The notes under the pieces were generated by a model that saw only the letters and a list, made by a program, of their open reading frames with translations, searched no databases and was not told the origin of the DNA. DNA of 64,000 nucleotides from Nocardiopsis_B sediminis (lineage in GTDB: Bacteria; Actinomycetota; Actinomycetes; Streptosporangiales; Streptosporangiaceae), in contig NZ_JBHSBH010000013.1 in assembly GCF_042650565.1 (NCBI RefSeq), forward strand, positions 62,001 through 126,000, in the 5' to 3' direction. This document shows positions 8,159-16,817 of this stretch, piece by piece. The stretch's first letter is position 1, and each line of letters begins with the position of its first letter. The position numbers were made by a program, and so were the translations under genes.

Positions 8159-8550
8159 TGGCGCCCCCGCCCCGCCGGCGCGCCGGGCCGTGCGGCCCCG
8201 CCGGCCGGAGTCTCGCGACTCCGCTACACACGGTGACCTTCTCCCCGTTGCTCCGTCACCGTTCCCGGAAGCGCGCGGGCCCGCGCCCGCCATTCGTCGG
8301 ACGTCCGAATTTTTCCTCGGACGGCCTTGAAAATGCTTGGAAGTCCTGGTAGTTGCGCTTTCCGGGTTCTCAGGGATCATGAGGCGACAGCCGAAAAGGT
8401 GCCGCTGAGGGCTTGCGCCGAACGTGGTGAGTTCTGTCACGATGTCGGTAGGGCTGCCCGTGCGAACCCGTTACCCCGGGTGATCGGGCAGAGATCCGGC
8501 CGATCAGCGGCACCCCGCGAAGTCGGCCCTGAGAACCCGAGGAGCGACAG
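8159..8550. promoter_or_regulatory. Gene-free region upstream of pdhA with a palindrome
   Basis: About 390 bases without a convincing gene; the stretch from about 8300 to 8440 is more AT-rich than the surroundings. A perfect 12-bp palindrome TCGGACGTCCGA lies at 8297-8308, followed after an AT-rich spacer by a third half copy (TCGGAC at 8317-8322). This could be an operator for the dehydrogenase operon. No promoter hexamers are assigned with confidence. Confidence 0.45.
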
Positions 8551-9666
8551 GTGTCGAACAACACCGCGCATGAGGAACCGGAGCTCGTCCAGCTCCTGAC
8601 CCCCGATGGGAAGCTGAAGGACCACCCCGACTACCCGCTCGACATCAGCGCCGAAGACGTCCGCGCCCTCTACCGCGACCTCGTGCTCGTGCGCCGCATC
8701 GACACCGAGGCGGTGGCGCTCCAGCGCCAGGGCGAACTGGGCCTGTGGGCCTCGCTGCTGGGCCAGGAAGCGGCGCAGATCGGCTCCGGGCGCGCCCTGC
8801 GCCCCGACGACGTGGCCTTCCCCTCCTACCGTGAGCACGGCGTGGCGTGGTGCCGCGGCGTCGAGCCGCGGTCCCTGCTCAGCACCTGGCGCGGGACCAC
8901 CAACGGCGGGTGGGACCCCCACGAGCACAACTTCCACCTCTACACCATCGTCATCGGAGCGCAGACCCTGCACGCCACCGGCTATGCCATGGGCGTGCAG
9001 CGCGACGGCGCGGTCGGCGACGACGGCACCGCGGTCATCACCTACTTCGGCGACGGCGCCACCAGCCAGGGCGACACCAACGAGGCGTTCAACTTCGCCG
9101 CGGTGAACAACGCCCCCGTCGTCTTCTTCTGCCAGAACAACCAGTGGGCCATCTCCGCTCCCGGCGAGCGCCAGGCCCGAGGGCCGCTCTACCGCCGCGC
9201 CGCCGGGTTCGGCTTCCCCGGAGTGCGGATCGACGGCAACGACGTCTTCGCCTCGCTGGCGGTCACCCGCGCCGCGCTCCAGCACGCCCGCGAGGGGCAG
9301 GGCCCGACCCTGATCGAGGCGTTCACCTACCGCATGGGCGCCCACACCACCAACGACGACCCCACCCGCTACCGCGTCTCGGCTGAGCTGGAGGAGTGGA
9401 AGGCCAAGGACCCCATCACGCGGGTGCGCGCCTACCTGGAGGGCGAGGGGCTCGCCGACGACGCTTTCTTCGGCGCGATCGACGACGAGGCCGACCGCCT
9501 CGGCGAGGACGTGCGCCGCGAGTGCCGCGCGCTGCCCGACCCCGAGCCGCTGGACATCTTCCGCGAGGTCTACGCGGAGCCCAACGTCCACATCGAACGC
9601 CAGCGCGCGGAGTTCGCCGACTACCTGGCCTCCTTCGAGGACGCCGCCGCGGAAGGGGCCCGGTAA
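8551..9666 (+). CDS. pdhA: 2-oxoacid (pyruvate) dehydrogenase E1 alpha subunit
   Basis: 371-residue thiamine-diphosphate-dependent decarboxylase subunit. The ThDP/Mg motif runs from GDG (residues 167-169, FGDGATSQGDTNEAF) to the NN of FFCQNNQWAIS (about 196-197). The phosphorylation-loop region (AHTTNDDPTRYR) follows near residue 275. With E1 beta and E2 it oxidises pyruvate or branched-chain 2-oxoacids to acyl-CoA. GTG start at 8551 behind GAGGAG. The family split between pyruvate and branched-chain substrate cannot be decided from sequence alone, so bkdA is an alternative name. Confidence 0.88.
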   Translation: MSNNTAHEEPELVQLLTPDGKLKDHPDYPLDISAEDVRALYRDLVLVRRIDTEAVALQRQGELGLWASLLGQEAAQIGSGRALRPDDVAFPSYREHGVAWCRGVEPRSLLSTWRGTTNGGWDPHEHNFHLYTIVIGAQTLHATGYAMGVQRDGAVGDDGTAVITYFGDGATSQGDTNEAFNFAAVNNAPVVFFCQNNQWAISAPGERQARGPLYRRAAGFGFPGVRIDGNDVFASLAVTRAALQHAREGQGPTLIEAFTYRMGAHTTNDDPTRYRVSAELEEWKAKDPITRVRAYLEGEGLADDAFFGAIDDEADRLGEDVRRECRALPDPEPLDIFREVYAEPNVHIERQRAEFADYLASFEDAAAEGAR

Positions 9667-9669
9667 GCC

Positions 9670-10647
9670 ATGACCACCCTCACGATCGGCAAGGCGATCA
9701 ACGCGGGCCTGCGCCGCGCCATGGAGAACGACCCCAAGGTGCTGGTCATGGGCGAGGACGTCGGCAAGCTGGGCGGCGTGTTCCGTGTGACCGACCAGCT
9801 CTACAAGGACTTCGGCGCCGACCGCGTCATCGACACCCCCCTCGCGGAGTCGGGCATCATCGGCACCGCCATCGGCCTGGCGCTGCGCGGCTACCGCCCG
9901 GTGTGCGAGATCCAGTTCGACGGCTTCTTCTTCCCCGCCACCAACCAGACCTTCACCCAGCTCGCCAAGTTGCGGCGCCGCTCCGAGGGGGCCTTGAGCA
10001 TCCCGGTCGTCGTGCGCATCCCCTACGGCGGCGGGATCGGCGCGGTCGAGCACCACAGCGAGTCCCCCGAGGCGTACTTCGCCCACACCGCCGGGCTGCG
10101 GGTCGTCACGGTCGCCAACGCCGTGGACGCCTACTGGATGATCCAGCAGGCGATCGTCTCCGACGACCCCGTGGTGTTCTTCGAGCCCAAGCGCCGCTAC
10201 TACGACAAGGCCGACATCGACACCGAGGCCGGCCTCGGGTCGGCCGCGCCCATGGGCGCGGCGCGCGTGGCCCGCCCCGGCACCGACATCACGCTGCTCG
10301 CCTACGGCCCCATGGTCAAGACCGCCCTCCAGGCCGCCGAGGCCGACCCCGACCACGACATCGAGGTCATCGACCTGCGCTCGCTCGCGCCCGTCGACTA
10401 CGACACCGTCGAGGAGTCCGTGCGCCGCACCGGCCGCCTGGTGGTCACCCACGAGGCGCCCGTCAGCCACGGCGTGGGCGCCGAGATCGCCGCGCGGATC
10501 ACCGAGTCCTGCTTCTACCACCTGGAGGCCCCCGTCATCAGGGTCGGCGCGTTCGACACCCCCTACCCGCAGTCCCGGCTGGAGGAGCACTACCTGCCCG
10601 ACCTGGACCGGGTACTCGACGGCGTCGACCGCGCGTTCGCGTTCTAG
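9670..10647 (+). CDS. pdhB: 2-oxoacid (pyruvate) dehydrogenase E1 beta subunit
   Basis: 325 residues, the normal length. It starts MTTLTIGKAINAGLRRAMEN and carries the E1-beta signatures VLVMGEDVGKLGGVFRVT, DTPLAESGIIGTAIGLALRG and RIPYGGGIGAVEHHSES. The C-terminal transketolase domain includes GRLVVTHEAPVSHGVGAEI. It forms the alpha2beta2 E1 with the preceding gene, whose stop is three bases upstream, so the two are translationally linked. Contributes half of the ThDP site. Confidence 0.9.
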   Translation: MTTLTIGKAINAGLRRAMENDPKVLVMGEDVGKLGGVFRVTDQLYKDFGADRVIDTPLAESGIIGTAIGLALRGYRPVCEIQFDGFFFPATNQTFTQLAKLRRRSEGALSIPVVVRIPYGGGIGAVEHHSESPEAYFAHTAGLRVVTVANAVDAYWMIQQAIVSDDPVVFFEPKRRYYDKADIDTEAGLGSAAPMGAARVARPGTDITLLAYGPMVKTALQAAEADPDHDIEVIDLRSLAPVDYDTVEESVRRTGRLVVTHEAPVSHGVGAEIAARITESCFYHLEAPVIRVGAFDTPYPQSRLEEHYLPDLDRVLDGVDRAFAF

Positions 10648-10679
10648 GGCAACCGGGATTCAGGGAGGCAGGCGAACAG

Positions 10680-12134
10680 GTGAACACGGTTCAGCGAGGT
10701 GTGCGGGAATTCCGGCTGCCCGACGTCGGCGAGGGTCTGGTCGACGCGGAGATCCTGCAATGGTTCGTGCAACCCGGCGACGAAGTCGCCATCAATCAGG
10801 TGATCTGCGAGATCGAGACCGCCAAGGCCGCTGTGGAGCTGCCCAGCCCCTACGCCGGGACGGTGCACGCGGTGCTCGTGGAGGCGGGGCGGACGGTCGA
10901 CGTCGGCACCCCGATCATCTCCGTCGACGACGGAACGGGGGGCGACACCGTCGGCGAGCCCGAGGAGGTCCGCGAGAAGCCGCTCGTGGGCTACGGCGAG
11001 AAGGCCGCCTCGACCCGGCGGCGCCCGCGCCGGCGCCCCGGTGCCTCGGCTACCGGGGACGCGGAGCGCGGTGGCGGTGCCGCCGCGCAGGCGGGCGACG
11101 CGGCTTCGGAGCGGGCGCAGCAGCCCGTCCCTGAGGCCCCCGCGCTGGTACGGCGGTCCGCGCCCGAGGCCCCCGCCGCCCCGGTGGCCTCCGCACCGTC
11201 GGCCGCGCCTGTCGCGGCGGTCAACGGCGGTGCGGTGACGGTGCTCGCCAAGCCCCCGGTGCGCAAGCTCGCCAAGGACCTCGGGGTCGACCTGCGGTCG
11301 GTCGCCCCCACGGGCAAGGGCGGGGTCATCACCCGCGACGACGTCCAGCGGGCCGCGGAGCCCGCCGCGCCGCCGGCCGCGGAGGAGGCCCCGGCCGCCC
11401 CCGAACCGGTGGGGGCACCGGCGACGGGCGCGCGCGAGACCCGCACCCCGATCAAGGGCGTGCGCAAGCACACCGCGGCGGCGATGGTGCACAGTGCCTT
11501 CACCGCACCGCACGCCACCGAGTTCCTCCAGGTCGACGTCACCAAGACGATGAAGGCCGTGCGCAAGCTGCGCGAACGCCCGGAGTTCGCCGGGCTCAAG
11601 GTCTCGCCGCTGCTGCTCGTCGCCCGCGCGCTGCTCACCGCCGTGCGCAGGTACCCGGAGGTCAACGCCTCGTGGGACGACGACGCGCAGGAGATCGTCG
11701 TCAAGCACTACGTCAACCTGGGGATCGCGGCGGCGACGGAGCGCGGGCTGGTCGTCCCCAACATCAAGGACGCCCACGCCAAGGCGCTCCCGCAGCTGGC
11801 GGCCGACCTCCAGGAACTCACCGCCACCGCCCGCGCGGGCCGGACCGCCCCGGCCGATATGAGCGGCGGCACCATCACCGTCACCAACATCGGCGTGTTC
11901 GGCGTCGACGCGGGGACCCCCATCCTCAACCCGGGTGAAGCCGCCATTCTCGCCTGCGGGCAGATCCGCGACCTGCCGTGGGTGCACAAGGGGGAGCTGG
12001 CGGTGCGCAAGGTCACCACCCTGTCGCTCTCCTTCGACCACCGCCTGGTCGACGGCGAACTGGGCTCCAAGGTCCTGCGCGACGTCGGCGCGATGCTGGA
12101 GGACCCCAAGACGACCGCCCTCATCTGGGGCTGA
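10680..12134 (+). CDS. pdhC: Dihydrolipoyl acyltransferase E2 component
   Basis: 484 residues. One lipoyl domain (residues 9-85; lipoyl Lys49 in EIETAKAAVE), a long Ala/Pro/Glu linker, a peripheral subunit-binding domain (about 195-230, RKLAKDLGVDLRSVAPTGKG), a second linker, and a catalytic domain ending with the active-site motif SFDHRLVDG (His454, Asp458). Transfers the acyl group from E1 to CoA. The GTG at 10680 is taken as start; GGGAGG is about 11 bases upstream, and a GTG at 10701 is an alternative. No E3 gene is adjacent, so lipoamide dehydrogenase must come from elsewhere. Confidence 0.92.
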   Translation: MNTVQRGVREFRLPDVGEGLVDAEILQWFVQPGDEVAINQVICEIETAKAAVELPSPYAGTVHAVLVEAGRTVDVGTPIISVDDGTGGDTVGEPEEVREKPLVGYGEKAASTRRRPRRRPGASATGDAERGGGAAAQAGDAASERAQQPVPEAPALVRRSAPEAPAAPVASAPSAAPVAAVNGGAVTVLAKPPVRKLAKDLGVDLRSVAPTGKGGVITRDDVQRAAEPAAPPAAEEAPAAPEPVGAPATGARETRTPIKGVRKHTAAAMVHSAFTAPHATEFLQVDVTKTMKAVRKLRERPEFAGLKVSPLLLVARALLTAVRRYPEVNASWDDDAQEIVVKHYVNLGIAAATERGLVVPNIKDAHAKALPQLAADLQELTATARAGRTAPADMSGGTITVTNIGVFGVDAGTPILNPGEAAILACGQIRDLPWVHKGELAVRKVTTLSLSFDHRLVDGELGSKVLRDVGAMLEDPKTTALIWG

Positions 12135-12154
12135 GCGCCCCCATAGCCCGGCCC

Positions 12155-12183
12155 AGGGGCCGCCCCCTCCGGGGGCGGCCCCT
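12155..12183. terminator. Strong hairpin terminator after the E2 gene
   Basis: Perfect 13-bp stem (12155-12167 with 12171-12183) and a three-base TCC loop, 20 bases after the E2 stop. It also lies downstream of the convergent DUF418 gene and may serve both. Confidence 0.8.
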
Positions 12184-12236
12184 TCTGCGTGCGCGGAGGC
12201 GCCGGGCGAGGCCGCGGGAACGGGCCCTGCCGTCCG

Positions 12237-13520
12237 TCACGGCTGTGATGCAGCGGGGGCCGGGGCGGGCTCTCGTGGGCGCTCGGCGCGGCCGTAGACG
12301 AGGCGGCGCAGCAGGGCCTCGGCGGGACCGCGCCGCCCCTTGCGCTCCAGCAGGAGGGCGCCGGCGACGGTGAGCAGCCAGACGCCGGAGGCGAACAGCG
12401 CCATGGTGGCGCTGCCCATCGCCGCGCCCAGGCCCAGCCCCCACGCCGCCAGCACCGGCGCGAACACCAGCGAGTGGGCGAGATAGCAGGACAGCGACCG
12501 CTTGCCGACCGCGGCGACCGCGGTGACGGCCGTGCCGCTGCGGATGCGCGGCGGCATCGCGCGGCAGGCCAGGGCGACCACGGCGACGTAGCCGAGCCCG
12601 CCGAACACGCCGGTCACCGTCTGGAGGGCGTAGAACGGGCCCTCCTCCACGACCATGGCCGCCGGGACGTCGAGGACGCCCACGTGCGCGAGGGCCTGGG
12701 GCAGGCCGCCCGCCCAGCCCACGGCGACGCCGGTCACGGCGGTCGCGCGCAGCAGCTTCAGGTGCCGTTCGGGCTCCTCCAGCACGCGGTTCCGGGCCGC
12801 CCAGAAGCCGAGCAGCATGACGGTGTGGAAGGAGAAGCCGAGCAGGCCGCCGCCGAGCGCCACGAACAGCCAGGTGGCCAGGCGGGTGCCCACGGCGGCG
12901 AGTGCGTCGGGCTCGCCGGAGGCGTAGTGGACGGTGCTGGGGATGACGCCGGATCCGTCCGGGTCGCCCGGGACGGTGCCGTAGGAGCCGAGGGCGCTGA
13001 TCAGGACCAGGAAGGCGAACGCGCCGCCCGCGGCGATGAGCAGGGTGCGGTCGGTGCGGCGGAGGAACAGCGTGCCGATGACCAGGCTCGCGATTCCGTA
13101 GGCGCCGAGGATGTCCCCCGCCATCAGCAGGGCGGCGTGCGCGAAGCCGAACACGATCAGCCACATGCCGCGCCGACGCAGCAGCGCGGCCGCGCCGCGC
13201 TCAGAGGTGCCGGCCGCCGTCTGGCGGCGGAACAGCTGCATCATCCCGTAGCCGAACAGGAACGCGAACAGCGGGTAGGTGCGCAGGTCCAGGGCGGTGA
13301 TCATGGCGAACTGCACGGCCCGGTCGAGCGCCGTCCCGTCGACCGGGTGCCAGCCGGTGGGGCCGTGCTGTGCGGCGTAGAGGTGGAAGCCGGTATTGGA
13401 GAGCACGATCAGCAGCAGCATCAGCCCACGGGCGAGGTCGGGGGCGAGCACGCGCTCGGCGGGGCGCACGGAGCCGCGCTGTGGCCGCGGTGGCGGCGGG
13501 CCGGGCGGATGGTCGGTCAT
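12237..13520 (-). CDS. DUF418-family (YeiB-like) integral membrane protein
   Basis: 427 residues with about 10-11 membrane helices. The start DLARGLMLLLIVLSNTGFHL and the YPLFAFLFGYGMMQL segment are the N-terminal signatures of DUF418/YeiB-like proteins. KRSLSCYLAHSLVFAPVLAA belongs to the C-terminal DUF418 block. The family is related to membrane acyltransferases; substrate unknown. ATG 13520 has GAGGAG about 10 bases upstream. It is divergent from a TetR regulator gene with operator-like repeats between, so it is the likely target of that regulator. Confidence 0.88.
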   Translation of the reverse strand: MTDHPPGPPPPRPQRGSVRPAERVLAPDLARGLMLLLIVLSNTGFHLYAAQHGPTGWHPVDGTALDRAVQFAMITALDLRTYPLFAFLFGYGMMQLFRRQTAAGTSERGAAALLRRRGMWLIVFGFAHAALLMAGDILGAYGIASLVIGTLFLRRTDRTLLIAAGGAFAFLVLISALGSYGTVPGDPDGSGVIPSTVHYASGEPDALAAVGTRLATWLFVALGGGLLGFSFHTVMLLGFWAARNRVLEEPERHLKLLRATAVTGVAVGWAGGLPQALAHVGVLDVPAAMVVEEGPFYALQTVTGVFGGLGYVAVVALACRAMPPRIRSGTAVTAVAAVGKRSLSCYLAHSLVFAPVLAAWGLGLGAAMGSATMALFASGVWLLTVAGALLLERKGRRGPAEALLRRLVYGRAERPREPAPAPAASQP

Positions 13521-13605
13521 GGGGGCCGTACTCCTCTGTGCGGTGGCGTGGCGGGCAGCGGGGCCGGTCCGGCGGGGCCGGGAGGGTGCAGGTCGCTGGG
13601 AACAA

Positions 13606-13654
13606 ACTCCGAACATCGTTCGATATTGCAGATACTCCGAACGCTATACGGAGT
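13606..13654. promoter_or_regulatory. TetR-type operator region
   Basis: The divergent gap holds ACTCCG-N9-CGGAGT at 13634-13654 (6-bp arms, 21 bp overall) and a second dyad CGAAC-ATC-GTTCG at 13610-13622. ACTCCGAAC occurs as a direct repeat at 13606-13614 and 13634-13642. Their location between the DUF418 and TetR genes suggests autoregulation and control of both. Confidence 0.6.
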
Positions 13655-13670
13655 TTTAGGATGAGGCAAG

Positions 13671-14441
13671 ATGATCGCCGACGAGAACACCAGCGCCGAC
13701 CCCACCCCCGCCCTCGAACTGCTGTGGGGCACGCGCGAACGCCCCAGCCGCGGCCCCCGCCAGGGCCTCACACCCGACCGGATCGTCGAGGCCGCGATCG
13801 AGATCGCCGACTCCGAAGGGCTGGCCGCGCTGTCGATGCGCAGGGTCGCGTCCCGGCTGGGCGTCGGCGCCGCGACCCTCTACACCTACGTGCCGGGCAA
13901 GACCGAGCTGTACGCGCTCATGATCGACGCGATGGTCGGCTCGGGGCCGCTGCCGCACACGCTGCCCGGCGGCTGGCGGGAGCGGTTCGAGGCGTGGGCC
14001 CGCGAGGACTGGACGGGGTTCCGAGAGCACCCGTGGCTCCTGCGGATCGTCTCCGACCGCCCGGTTCCGGGGCCCAACACGCTCGCCTGGTTCGACTCCG
14101 CGATCCGGGCGCTCGACGGCACGGGTCTGACGGGCCCCGAGAAGGCCACGGTGGTGGAGGTCGTCGACGGCTACGTGCGCGGGCTGGCGCGCACCTCACT
14201 CGACACCGCCGAGGCCGAACGGCGCTCCGGGGTGTCCGAAACGGCCTGGACCTCGCTGGCCAACGCCTTCATGGCGCGCCATGTCGACTTCTCGGCCTAC
14301 CCGCACCTGGTCGAGGCGACCGCGGAGAGCGGGATGCCGGGGCCCGAGGAGGTCTTCGAGTTCGGGCTGCAACGCCTGCTCGACGGCGTCGAAGAGATCA
14401 TCCGCGACCGGGCCGCGTGCGCAGGCCGCGCGCCGGAGTGA
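13671..14441 (+). CDS. TetR/AcrR-family regulator (TetR_C-type)
   Basis: 256 residues. The HTH covers about residues 37-80 (RIVEAAIEIADSEGLAALSM, then RRVASRLGVGAATLYTYVPG). The C-terminal ligand domain has the VVEVVDGYVRGLA pattern of the TetR_C family, as in regulators of drug efflux or membrane protein genes. ATG 13671. It probably represses the divergent DUF418 gene and itself through the repeats at 13606-13654. Ligand unknown. Confidence 0.85.
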   Translation: MIADENTSADPTPALELLWGTRERPSRGPRQGLTPDRIVEAAIEIADSEGLAALSMRRVASRLGVGAATLYTYVPGKTELYALMIDAMVGSGPLPHTLPGGWRERFEAWAREDWTGFREHPWLLRIVSDRPVPGPNTLAWFDSAIRALDGTGLTGPEKATVVEVVDGYVRGLARTSLDTAEAERRSGVSETAWTSLANAFMARHVDFSAYPHLVEATAESGMPGPEEVFEFGLQRLLDGVEEIIRDRAACAGRAPE

Positions 14442-14520
14442 CCTCGGCGGATCGGGCGCATGCGAAAGCCGCCGGGCGCCGGAGGACGCACGGCCGGGGG
14501 CTGCCCGGAGGGCGGGTGGA

Positions 14521-14886
14521 TCAGGCTGCGGAGAGCGCGTGGTGGCGGCCGCGCTGGAAGGTGCGGCGGCGCGGGTAGGGGTTGAGCAGTGCGGCGGCGC
14601 CGGCGGGGTCGCTCGCGGGGTGGGTGATGGTGGCCCCGAGCGTGTCGTTCCAGACGAACTTGCCGTCGCGGCACCAGACGTTGATCCCGCGCATGACCGA
14701 GATGACGGCGAGTTCACTGGTGCCCGCGCGGTACATCGGCCGGGCGGCGACGGCCACCAGCTCGTACCAGAGCGCCGTGATGGCGCGTTCGGCGCAGAAG
14801 GCGTGCCGTGGTCTGTGCTTGACCCTGTTCGCCAGTGCCGACTTCACGCGGTCGGCCCTGGGATTGTTCAAACGCCAGTGACTCAA
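14521..14886 (-). CDS. Hypothetical protein of 121 residues
   Basis: Not recognised. The core AITALWYELVAVAARPMYRA and the GINVWCRDGKFVWNDTLGAT block look like a folded domain. I chose the TTG at 14886 because AGGAGA lies exactly seven bases upstream. An in-frame ATG at 14937 would add 17 residues without a good ribosome site. The protein is basic, with a short basic tail (YPRRRTFQRGRHH). It is convergent with the TetR gene and has no operon partner. Confidence 0.55.
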   Translation of the reverse strand: MSHWRLNNPRADRVKSALANRVKHRPRHAFCAERAITALWYELVAVAARPMYRAGTSELAVISVMRGINVWCRDGKFVWNDTLGATITHPASDPAGAAALLNPYPRRRTFQRGRHHALSAA

Positions 14887-15480
14887 AGCGACGTCTCCTG
14901 AAGTGATCGGGTACCGCGGTCGGGGGTGCCGCTCCATCGATGCGGCCACTCGCACGCGGCCAAACCATAGGTGCACGACCTGTGATCTCCACGAATCCGG
15001 GGGCAACTGAGCTTGTCGTTACCTCCCGGTTATTCTTCGCGCTCCGGATAGTAGCAGGAAGAGGCCCCTAGGGGTCGACCCCGAGAATTGTGGTCCATGT
15101 CACAGGAAATGGGTTCCGATCCTGGGGGTCGATTCAATGTTTTCGCAGGTCAGAGCCGTTGATTCGAAGGTATGACCCAAGTGTCCGACGTGTCGGGTTA
15201 TCCGGTGATATCCCCGAAGTGGTGCCGGGTCGCACACGAGGGCTGGAGCGCTCCGCGACGGGGTCGTCGCCCACGGCCACGGCGCGTTCCGCGCCGGTGG
15301 GCGGTCGCGTCGCGTGGCCTCCGGGCCGCGGGAGCCCGCGCTCCGCGGCCGGCGCACCCCGGCGCCGGGGGCCGCCATCGCAGTGGTCACACAGCGTAGC
15401 GAAACGGTCGTCGTGTGTCCGGCGGAAGCGGGTCGTTCGGGCGCGCGGGTGCACGTGTGCGCGGACTCGCCGCGGCGCGC
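14887..15480. other. Long intergenic region, no secure gene
   Basis: About 590 bases. The part from 15000 to 15190 has mixed, lower GC. It contains a 10-bp palindrome CCCCTAGGGG (15065-15074). A minus-strand open frame at 15134-15454 (106 codons, GTG start, with an LCDHC motif near its N-terminus) is possible, but its last 40 codons have poor codon usage and no clear ribosome site, so I do not call it. Confidence 0.4.
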
Positions 15481-15507
15481 CGGATCCGCCCCATAGGGGC
15501 GGGTCCG
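15481..15507 (-). terminator. Hairpin after the PrsW gene
   Basis: 12-base arms 15481-15492 and 15496-15507 around an ATA loop, with one G-T wobble/mismatch. It starts eight bases beyond the PrsW stop codon on the minus strand. Confidence 0.7.
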
Positions 15508-15514
15508 GCGGGTT

Positions 15515-16525
15515 CTAGAACGTGCCCGAGGTGCCGCCGTCCGGGCGCGGCGGGAGAGGGCCCGCAGGGTCCTGCGTGCCGTCCGTCCCCTGCGGCCCGT
15601 CCGGGGGCGCGCCGCCGGCCCCCTCCGGGCCCGTCGGGCGGGCCCGCGACACCAGCGTCCACAGCCACGCCAGCCCCACAGCTGAGACCGCCAGGAGCCC
15701 CAGGACATCGAGGGTGAGGATGAGAGCGGCCTGCCCCGGTGCGGGGTCGGGGATCCGCCCTGCGTGCAGCAGGTACTCCTGCCAGGGCGACCCGGTGAAG
15801 ACGAGCGTCACGAGGACCGCCAGCCCGTGCACCGAATCCCACAGGGCGTGCAGCAGGGCCACGCCCACCAGCGCCGCCAGGACGCCGCCGGTGAAGTGCC
15901 ACCGCCGCCCGGGAGAGGCGGCGAACAGGACCCCGCCGACGATGGCCGTCCACAGCCCGTGCCCCACGGGTGTGAGCAGGCCCCGCAGCACCTCGGTCTC
16001 CACCAGCGACAGCAGGTCGAACCCCTGGCTCGTCACGAGGGCGTTGAGCGCGTAGCCCGCGCTCTCGAACGCCGCGAACCCGAACCCGACCGCGGCGCCC
16101 AGCACCAGGCCGTCGCGCGGTGTGCGGCGGGCCATGTCGCGCGCGACGAAGAGGAGGGCGAGCAGCTTCACCGTCTCCTCGATGACCCCCACCCCGATGT
16201 ACTGGAGCGGGGAGGGCGACGCCAGCAGGTAGGTCTCCAGCAGCGACGCGCCGAGGACCCCGAGGACGCCGCCGATGATGAAGGCGGAGAACAGCAGCTC
16301 GACGGTGACGTGCTCGCCGGTGTCGTGCTCGTGGGCCCAGGCGACGAAGGTCACCGGCACCAGGAAGCTCCCGAGGAGCACGATCGTGGGGAGCAGTGCG
16401 GTGTTGGCGGTGAGGAAGGTGACCAGCACGGTCGCGATCCACAGCGCGAACCCGGCCAGGAAGATCCTCGGCCAGGCCCGTGGTGCACGGGCGGCGGCCG
16501 GCGTGTTCGGCGCCTGCACGGCCAT
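15515..16525 (-). CDS. PrsW-family intramembrane metalloprotease
   Basis: 336 residues with about eight to nine membrane helices and a disordered Pro/Gly-rich cytoplasmic tail (about 290-336). Family motifs are present: EETVK (the EExxK zinc/active-site motif, near residue 117), FAAFE (FxxxE, near 150), HGLWTAIVG (first His helix, near 189) and HALWDSVHG (HxxxD, near 225). PrsW cleaves membrane anti-sigma factors such as RsiW in Bacillus, but actinobacterial substrates are mostly unknown. No anti-sigma gene is adjacent. ATG 16525. Confidence 0.88.
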   Translation of the reverse strand: MAVQAPNTPAAARAPRAWPRIFLAGFALWIATVLVTFLTANTALLPTIVLLGSFLVPVTFVAWAHEHDTGEHVTVELLFSAFIIGGVLGVLGASLLETYLLASPSPLQYIGVGVIEETVKLLALLFVARDMARRTPRDGLVLGAAVGFGFAAFESAGYALNALVTSQGFDLLSLVETEVLRGLLTPVGHGLWTAIVGGVLFAASPGRRWHFTGGVLAALVGVALLHALWDSVHGLAVLVTLVFTGSPWQEYLLHAGRIPDPAPGQAALILTLDVLGLLAVSAVGLAWLWTLVSRARPTGPEGAGGAPPDGPQGTDGTQDPAGPLPPRPDGGTSGTF

Positions 16526-16802
16526 TCCCTCTTTCCCTTGCTCGCCCCGGCGGTGCGGCCGGGCGGCACGGTCCCGAAGGCCGCCCCGACCGCGTCATCG
16601 TCACACGCGGCCACAGCGGTCCGGGGTCGCTCCCTGCCCGTTGGCGAGGATCTGCCCGGCCCTTGACACAGGTTTTCCCGCACGTGTGCGAGACCACGGT
16701 GAGGGCCGGGTGTGCCGGCGGTGAGGGCGGCGCGCCCGCCCGGGCCGCCCCTCGGGCCGGGCCGCGGCACCCCCGGGCGGACATAGGGGGAGGAGCCGGG
16801 GC

Positions 16803-16808
16803 TAGCAT
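16803..16808 (+). promoter_or_regulatory. -10 element for a leaderless gntR transcript
   Basis: TAGCAT lies nine bases before the ATG of the GntR gene, so transcription should start at or near the ATG. The only ribosome-site-like sequence (GGGGGAGGAG, 16787-16796) is 21 bases away, too far for normal use. ATACAAC is repeated directly at 16811-16817 and 16823-16829 and may be the regulator's own site. Confidence 0.45.
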
Positions 16809-16817
16809 AGATACAAC

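Noticed and set aside
8437..10590. A 717-codon minus-strand frame across pdhA and pdhB
   Set aside because: Same mirror effect; no ribosome site and low-complexity Gly/Val/Asp/Arg translation opposite two certain genes.
15134..15454. Possible 106-residue minus-strand protein with an LCDHC motif
   Set aside because: Codon usage becomes unlike the genome over the last 40 codons and there is no good ribosome site; left as unproven.
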